Positions 57,975 through 64,000 of a DNA stretch of 64,000 nt are shown here, piece after piece. This DNA comes from Dasypus novemcinctus (lineage: Eukaryota; Chordata; Mammalia; Cingulata; Dasypodidae), in assembly GCF_030445035.2 (NCBI RefSeq), contig NC_080676.1, forward strand, positions 102,992,933 to 103,056,932, written 5' to 3'. The notes beneath the pieces were generated by a model. That model worked only from the letters and a program-made list of their open reading frames with translations, had not been told where the DNA came from and made no database searches. How positions within the stretch are numbered: position 1 is the stretch's first letter; every line of letters starts with the position of its first letter. The translations under genes and the position numbers were made by a program.

Positions 57975-58433
57975 TGTATTAGTTAGAGTTCACTAGGGAA
58001 ACAGAATCAACAAGAAATATGTGTCAATAGTATGTGATTTTATAAGAGTCTCTCACACAGCCATGGGATGCACAAGTCCAGGTTCCACAGGCAGGCTGTA
58101 ACTAGGGGCTGCAATGAAAGTCCAGTGAAGGTTCTTGATGAGTTCTGGGAGACGTTGGCTGTCCAAAGATGAGCTGGGAAATTCTCTCTCAATGCTGGAT
58201 CACTTCCCCTTTTAAGGCATTCAACTGATTGGGTTAAGCATCACTCATTACTGATGGCAATCCCCCTGATTGAGGTAATTGTAATCAGCTATCTATGATT
58301 TACCACTGCAGTAAAGTCAATGGTAACTAAAGTCCATAAATGCCCTTGTATTACAGTTAGCCTAGTGCTTGCTTTGACCAAACAACTGGGCACAATTACC
58401 TGACAGAGCTGTCACTACAGTCTAACCATCACA
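57975..58433 (+). repeat. LTR-like repeat, unassigned
   Basis: It starts TGTATTAGTTAGAGTTCACT and ends ctaaccatcaca (TG...CA). The flanks atagg / agagg are a possible 5-bp duplication with one mismatch. The surrounding L1 reads continuously across it (caaatgttgatagg | agaggaatgtggagaaacag). Confidence 0.6.
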
Positions 58434-59090
58434 AGAGGAATGTGGAGAAACAGGAACCTTTATACATTGCTGGTAGGAATATTAAATAGTGCAGTCAGAA
58501 TGGAAAAGTTTGTCAGTTCCTCAAAAAGCTAAACATAGGATTACCATATGACCCAGGAATTCCACTTCCAGGTCCAAGAGAAATGAAAAACATATGTCCA
58601 CACAGAAACTTGTAATGAATTTTTAAAACATTATTCATAACAGTCAAAAAGTGAAAACCACCCAAACGTCCTTCAGTGGATGAATGGATAGACAAATTGT
58701 GGTATGTACAGATAAGAGAATATTATTCAGACATAAAAAGAAAAAAGTATTAATGTGTGCTATAACTTGGATGAACTTCAAAAATATGCTAACTGAAAAA
58801 AAGGCAGACATAAAAGGTCACATATTCCCTTTATATGATATATCAATAATAGACAAAGCCATGAAGACAGAAAACGGATTAGAGTTTGTTAGGGGCTAGA
58901 GAGGATGAGGAATGGAGAGTGACCACTTAAAAGGCATGTGGCAGTTTTGTGGTGTGATTGAAGAAGTTTTGAAATTAGAGATAGCCTTGGTTGTGCAATA
59001 TTGTGAAACACAATACCACTGAATTGTATACTTTAAAATGTTTAATTGTATGTTATGTAAATATCACTTATATTTATTTTTTTTAAACTG

Positions 59091-62000
59091 CTTTTGACTT
59101 CTGGGAAGATCGTGGAAAAGACAGGCACAGGACTCTCCTCCAGAAGAATAACTAGAGGATAGGCTGAAACAGCCTAGAAAAAAGATCTTCTAAGGTTTAG
59201 GACACCAGGTGAAGGCTGGACACCACCAAGGGGAAAAAAGGGATAAAGGAGGGAAATTGTGATGACAGAACTGTGAGTTGAAACCAGTGGCTGGTACAGC
59301 TGGTGCCCTCCCCCACACTAGACATTTCAGAATTCTCAGGCCTCTGGGCCTACCGCTACAGACAAAGGGGGCTCCAGGGATCTGCCACCCCAGGAAAGGG
59401 GAGGCAGAGGAACAGCGTAAGGCTGATTCAGCTTCTGATCCACAAATTTGGTCTGCTGTGTCCCACCAGCCTTTCCAGCCCAGGTGGGACCATATGGTGG
59501 TTTGTCCCGGAAACTGGGGAAGGACTGGAGAAATCTGACCCTCGCAATCTCCTTCTTTTCTAGCCAGGACTGATTGTTTAGGATGCCCCAGGAAAGGGGA
59601 GAGAGAGGGACACAGTCTAAGGCTGGCTCATGTTTTGACCCACAAATTTGGTCTGCTGTGTCCCAGGAATCCTTCCAGGCTGGGTGGGCTGCACCATTGT
59701 TTGCCTTGGACTCTGCAAGGGGCTAAAGTTATATGATCCTCCCAATCTCCTTCTCTACTAACCAGGACTGATTGTTGAGAACTCAGAGGGGAGTGGAAAT
59801 ATTTCCTAGCCAGGAAAAAGGAGAGGGCTGCCAAAGAAGGCTGGAGAATTCTCTCAGAGAAGGTTTGAATTACAAGGCTCCTAGCCTCCAGACAGGAAGC
59901 TCTATCACATTGGTCCAGTCTGTGTTGCAACAAATACACTCTGGCCAGGCATTGAACTGAAAGCTGCCAAAGAGTGCCATCTGCTGGCACACAAAGGAAA
60001 TGCACACAAGAAAATTTAAAAATAAGTAGGAGGGGATTTTTCCAGCCTCTATAACCTTCCTCTCCAAAGCCCTAGGAAGTGAGCCTACAACCAATTACTG
60101 GGTCCAGTGCCCAGTTTTGAGCAACCAGCAGGGGCAATCCTAACAATCCAGGTCAAGCCAAGAATCAAAGAGCAGTGGTAACACACAGCCTCCTGCCACT
60201 AAATCCCTAAAAATGAGAAAGAAATTGAGCATCTGAGCAAATTACATCCTAAAGATGCCTAGACATCAGGAAAAATTACAACCCATACTAAGAAAATAGA
60301 AGACATGGTACAAGAAAAGGAATATATCAAAGCCTCAGAAGAGATGTAGAATTTAAGAAAACGAATCAGCAAGGTGCACACAAATTTCCAAAATGAAATT
60401 AATGAGTTGAAAGACAATATGGTCAAAGAGATAAATGACATCAAGAAGACAATGAGTGACCACAAAGAACTTGAAATCCTGAATAGAAAAGTAATAGAGC
60501 TCATGGGAATGAAAGATACAATAGGTGAGATTAAAAAATACATTAAAGGCATACAAGAGCAGACTCGAAATGACAGAAGATAGAATAAGTGATACCAAAG
60601 ACAGAACAACTAAAATTGAAGTGAGAAAAGAATGGAAAAAATTGAGCAGGGGCTCAGAGTTGAATGACAACACAAAATGCAACAACATACATGTCATGGG
60701 AGTTTCAGAAGAAGAGAAGGGAAAAGGGGCAGAAAGAGTATTTGAGAAAATAATAGCTGAAAATTTCCCAACTCTTATGAAATGAGCTTACATGTCCAAG
60801 AGGCGCACCATACCCCAATCAGAATAAATATGAATAGACCTACTCCAAGACACATACTACTCAGAATGCCAAATGTCAAAAATAAAAATTCTCAGAGCAA
60901 GGGAGAAGCAAACCATCATGTACAAGGGACAACCAGTAAGACTTAGCACAGATTTCTCTTCAGAAACCATGGGGGCAAGAAGACAGTGGTATGATACAAT
61001 TAGGACACTGAAAGAGAAAAACTGCAAGCCAAAAATTCTTTATCCAGCAAAATTGCCCTTCAAATATGAAAGTGAGTATAAAATATTCACAAATAAACAG
61101 AAACTAACAAAATTTGCAAAAAAGAATCCACCTTTGTAGAAAATATTAAAGGAAGCCCTAGAACCTGAAATAAAAAGATGAGAGAGAGGCTTGGAGGAGA
61201 GCACAGAAGAAAGAATAGCAGAAAAGATAACCAGAAAGTAAAAAAACAGACAAAAACATGATATGACATATGCACGTCAAAGAACAAAATGGTGGAATTA
61301 AATAGTGCATTTACAGTAATATCATTGGTTGTGAATGGACTAAACCCCCAATCAAAAGATACAGGCTGGGAAGCAGCTGTGGCTCAATCAATAGGGCTCC
61401 CATTGGGAGGCCCTGGGTTCACATCCCAGGGCCTCCTTGTAAAGGTAAGCTGGCCTGTGCCCATGGAGAGCTGATGGCCTGCAGAGAACTGGCGCAGCAA
61501 GATAATGCAACGAAGGGAGACAGGCAGACACAGAAGAACACACAATGAATGAACACAGAGGACAGACAGCAAGCAAGCCACAAAGGGGGGAGGGGGATTT
61601 AATAAAAAAGATACAGGCTGACAAAAGGGATTGAAAAAACATAGGCATCCATTTGCTGCTTATAAGAAACTCACCATAGATCCAGGTATACAAAACTGCT
61701 GAAAGTGAAATGATGGAAAAAGATACTCCATGCAAATAGTAACCAAAAGAGCAGGGGTAACTATACTAATATCAGACAAAACAGACTTTAAATGCAAAAA
61801 AGTTATAAGAGATATAGAAGGTCATTATATATTAATAAAAGGGACAACCCAACAGGAAGATGTAACAGTCATAAATATCTATGGACCTAACCAGGGTGTC
61901 CCAAAATATATGAGACAAACTCTGGGAAAACTGAAGAAAGAAGTAGACACCTCTATAGTAATCAGAGACTTCAACACCCCACTCACATCATTAGAAAGAA

Positions 62001-63990
62001 AAACTAGACAGAAGATCAACAAGGAAAAAGAGAACTTGAACAATATGATAAATAAGTTAGACCTAACAGACATATACACAACACTGCATCCAAATTCAAC
62101 AGGTTATACATTCTTCTCAAGTGCCTATGGATCTTTCTGCAGGATAGATCATGTGTTAGGGCACAATGCAGCTCTCAATAAATATTAAAAAGACTGAAAT
62201 TATACAAAGCACCTTCTCAGATCATAATGGAATTAAACTGGAAATCAATAATAGAAAAAAGTAAATTTGCAAATGTGTGGGGGCTGAATGACACAATCCT
62301 AAATAATCAGTGAGTCAAAGAAGAAATTGGAAGTGAAATCAGTAAATATATTGAGACAAATGAAAACATAACATCAAAACTTATAGGATACAGCGAAGGC
62401 AGTCTTAAGAGGGAAATTTATAGCCCTAAATGTCTATATTAAAAAAGAAGAGCTAAACTAAAATATTTAACTGAACAAGTAGAGAAACTAGAAAAAGAAC
62501 AGTAAACCAATGCCAAAGCAAGCAGAAGGAAAGAAATAATAAAGATTAGAGCAGATGAATGAAATTGAGAACAAAAAAAACCAATAAAGTCAACAAAACC
62601 AAAAGCTGGTTCTTTGAGATGATCAATAAAATTGACAACATTCTAGCTGGAGTAACAAAGAAAAAAAGAGAGAAGATGGAAATAAATACAATCAGAAATG
62701 AAAGGGGGGGGGGAGTTACAACTGATTCCACAGAAATAAAAAGAATCATAAGATATTATGAGAAACTGTATGCCAACAAACTAGACAACCTAGATGAAAT
62801 GGACAAATTCCTAGAAATGCACAAACAACCTACACTGACAATACAAGAAATACAAGAACTTAACAAGCCAATCACATTTAAGGAGATTGAATCCAACATC
62901 AAAAATCTCCCAGCAAAGAAAAGTCTAGGACCAGATGGCTTCACAGGTGAATTCTACTAAGCATTTTGAAAAGAATTAACACCACTCCTGTTTAAACTCC
63001 TCCAAACCACTGAAGAGGAGGAAAATTTACCCAACACATTTTATGAAGCCAACATTGCCCTATAACCACAGACAGACAAAGATACAAGAAAATTACAGCT
63101 CAATCTATTTAATATAGATGCAAAACTTCTCAATAAAATACTTGCAAATTGAATTCAACAGCATATCAAAAGACTTATCCATCAAAACCAAGTGGGACTT
63201 ATTGCTGGTATGCAAGGCTGGTTCAACATAAGAAAATCAATCAATACACTACATATTAACAAACTGAAGGAAAAAAAACACATCATCTCAATCGATGCAG
63301 AAAAGGCATTTGACAAAATCCAGCATCTTTTTGATAAAAATACTTCAAAAGGTAGGAAGAGAAGGAAAAATCCTCAATATGATAAAAGGCATATATGAAA
63401 AACCCACAGCCAACATCATACTCAATGGAAAAAGGTTGAAAACTTCCCCTCTAAGATCTGGAAAAAGACAAGGAAGCCCACAGTCACCACTGTTATTCAA
63501 TATTGTACCAGAAGTTCTGGCTAGGGCAATTAGACAAGAAAAACGATGTCAATCTTACAGAAACTGATTTATACATTCAATGCAGTACCAATCAAAATCC
63601 CAACAGTTTACTTTACAGAATTAGGAAAGGCAATTAAACAAAGTTCATTTGGAAGGGAAAGTGCACCTGAATAGCCAAAAGCATTCTAAAAAGGAGGAGC
63701 AATGTGGGACAGACATCTGCACACCGATGTTCATAGCGGCATTATTCATGATTGCCAAAAGTTGGAAACAACCCAGGTGCCCATCAACTGATGAGTGGAT
63801 AAACAAACTGTGGTGTATCCACACTATGGAATATTATGCAATGGTAAGAAGAAATGAAGTCATAAAGCATATGACAATATGGATGAACCTGGAGGACACT
63901 ATGTTGAGCAAAGCAAGCCAGACACCAAAGGACAAATACTGTATGATTGTGTTACTATGAACCAAATATATTGTGTAACATATTGTATGA
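59091..63990 (+). mobile_element. Degenerate L1: 5' UTR, ORF1, internally deleted ORF2
   Basis: The 5' UTR (59098-60373) is homologous to 33775 onwards. An ORF1 remnant lies at 60374-61190 (EINELKDNMVKEINDIKKTM; HVMGVSEEEKGKGAERVF; FSSETMGARRQWYDTIRTLK). ORF2 runs from 61289: endonuclease (NIYGPNQGVPKY, RIDHVLGHN), the segment [17 protein letters not shown], and RT up to [20 protein letters not shown]. Then about 200 residues including the FADD motif are missing at about 63543. A second deletion near 63690 joins to the C terminus ([20 protein letters not shown]). It ends in poly(A) at the window edge. It is dead. Confidence 0.85.
61369..61605 (+). repeat. DAS-related SINE in L1 ORF2
   Basis: A tRNA-like head (gcagctgtggctcaatcaat ... 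gggttcacatccc) is followed by a body distinct from the other DAS copies (gagctgatggcctgcagaga) and the shared cacagaggacagacagc end. The exact 15-bp flanks aaaagatacaggctg (61354-61368, 61606-61620) are the target duplication. Confidence 0.88.
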
Positions 63991-64000
63991 TTCAAAAAAA

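Larger units (their letters stand above)
57375..59090 (+). mobile_element. Old target L1, 3' side (ORF2 end and 3' UTR)
   Basis: ORF2 C-terminal remnants (gagaaaatattcacaaacca, tgaatggatagacaaattgt, gagaatattattcagacata) and the 3' UTR run to about 59085. It is interrupted by a dimeric SINE (57399-57636) and an LTR-like repeat (57975-58433). Confidence 0.8.

Overview
This window is mammalian nuclear DNA, most likely from a xenarthran and probably an armadillo. The lineage call rests on many copies of a tRNA-derived SINE of the Dasypus (DAS) type, whose tRNA-like head reads CTTGGCCCAGTGG, on shorter dimeric tRNA-like SINEs, and on a young L1 family with a very long 3' UTR. There are no prokaryotic features.

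Positions 1-30,435 hold the 3' part of TOMM70 on the + strand. TOMM70 is the TPR receptor of the mitochondrial outer-membrane import complex. Exons 2-12 are all present, with GT-AG introns and matching phases. They encode 500 residues, the C-terminal part of a protein of about 608 residues. Exon 1 (N-terminal anchor) lies upstream of the window. A 3' UTR of about 2 kb ends at AATAAA 30415-30420. The introns carry older L1 pieces, MIR, MER5A, DAS SINEs and an LTR-like repeat, one copy of which forms a large inverted repeat in intron 5.

Positions 30,435-64,000 contain no host gene that I recognise other than a retrocopy. The region is a stack of retrotransposons. Its centre is the most interesting part of the window. 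An old L1 was hit by a single chimeric insertion at 41994-57357, flanked by a 17-bp target-site duplication. That insertion consists of about 169 nt of unidentified sequence, a near-complete L1 (ORF1 intact, ORF2 with one stop codon), and then a spliced, intronless ZSCAN4 transcript with its own poly(A). The L1/ZSCAN4 junction coincides exactly with a GTAAGT splice donor that is visible in the 3' UTR of the second L1. This suggests an L1 transcript that was spliced into ZSCAN4 exons and then retrotransposed as one RNA. ZSCAN4 is an early-embryo/ES-cell gene, which fits a heritable insertion.

A second, full-length L1 (48709-57101, 15-bp duplication, both ORFs open) later landed in the ZSCAN4 3' UTR. 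It was itself hit by a tiny L1 3'-end insertion (about 55870-56017). This gives four nested generations. The rest, to 64,000, is the remainder of the old L1 plus another degenerate L1 with 5' UTR, ORF1 and an internally deleted ORF2.
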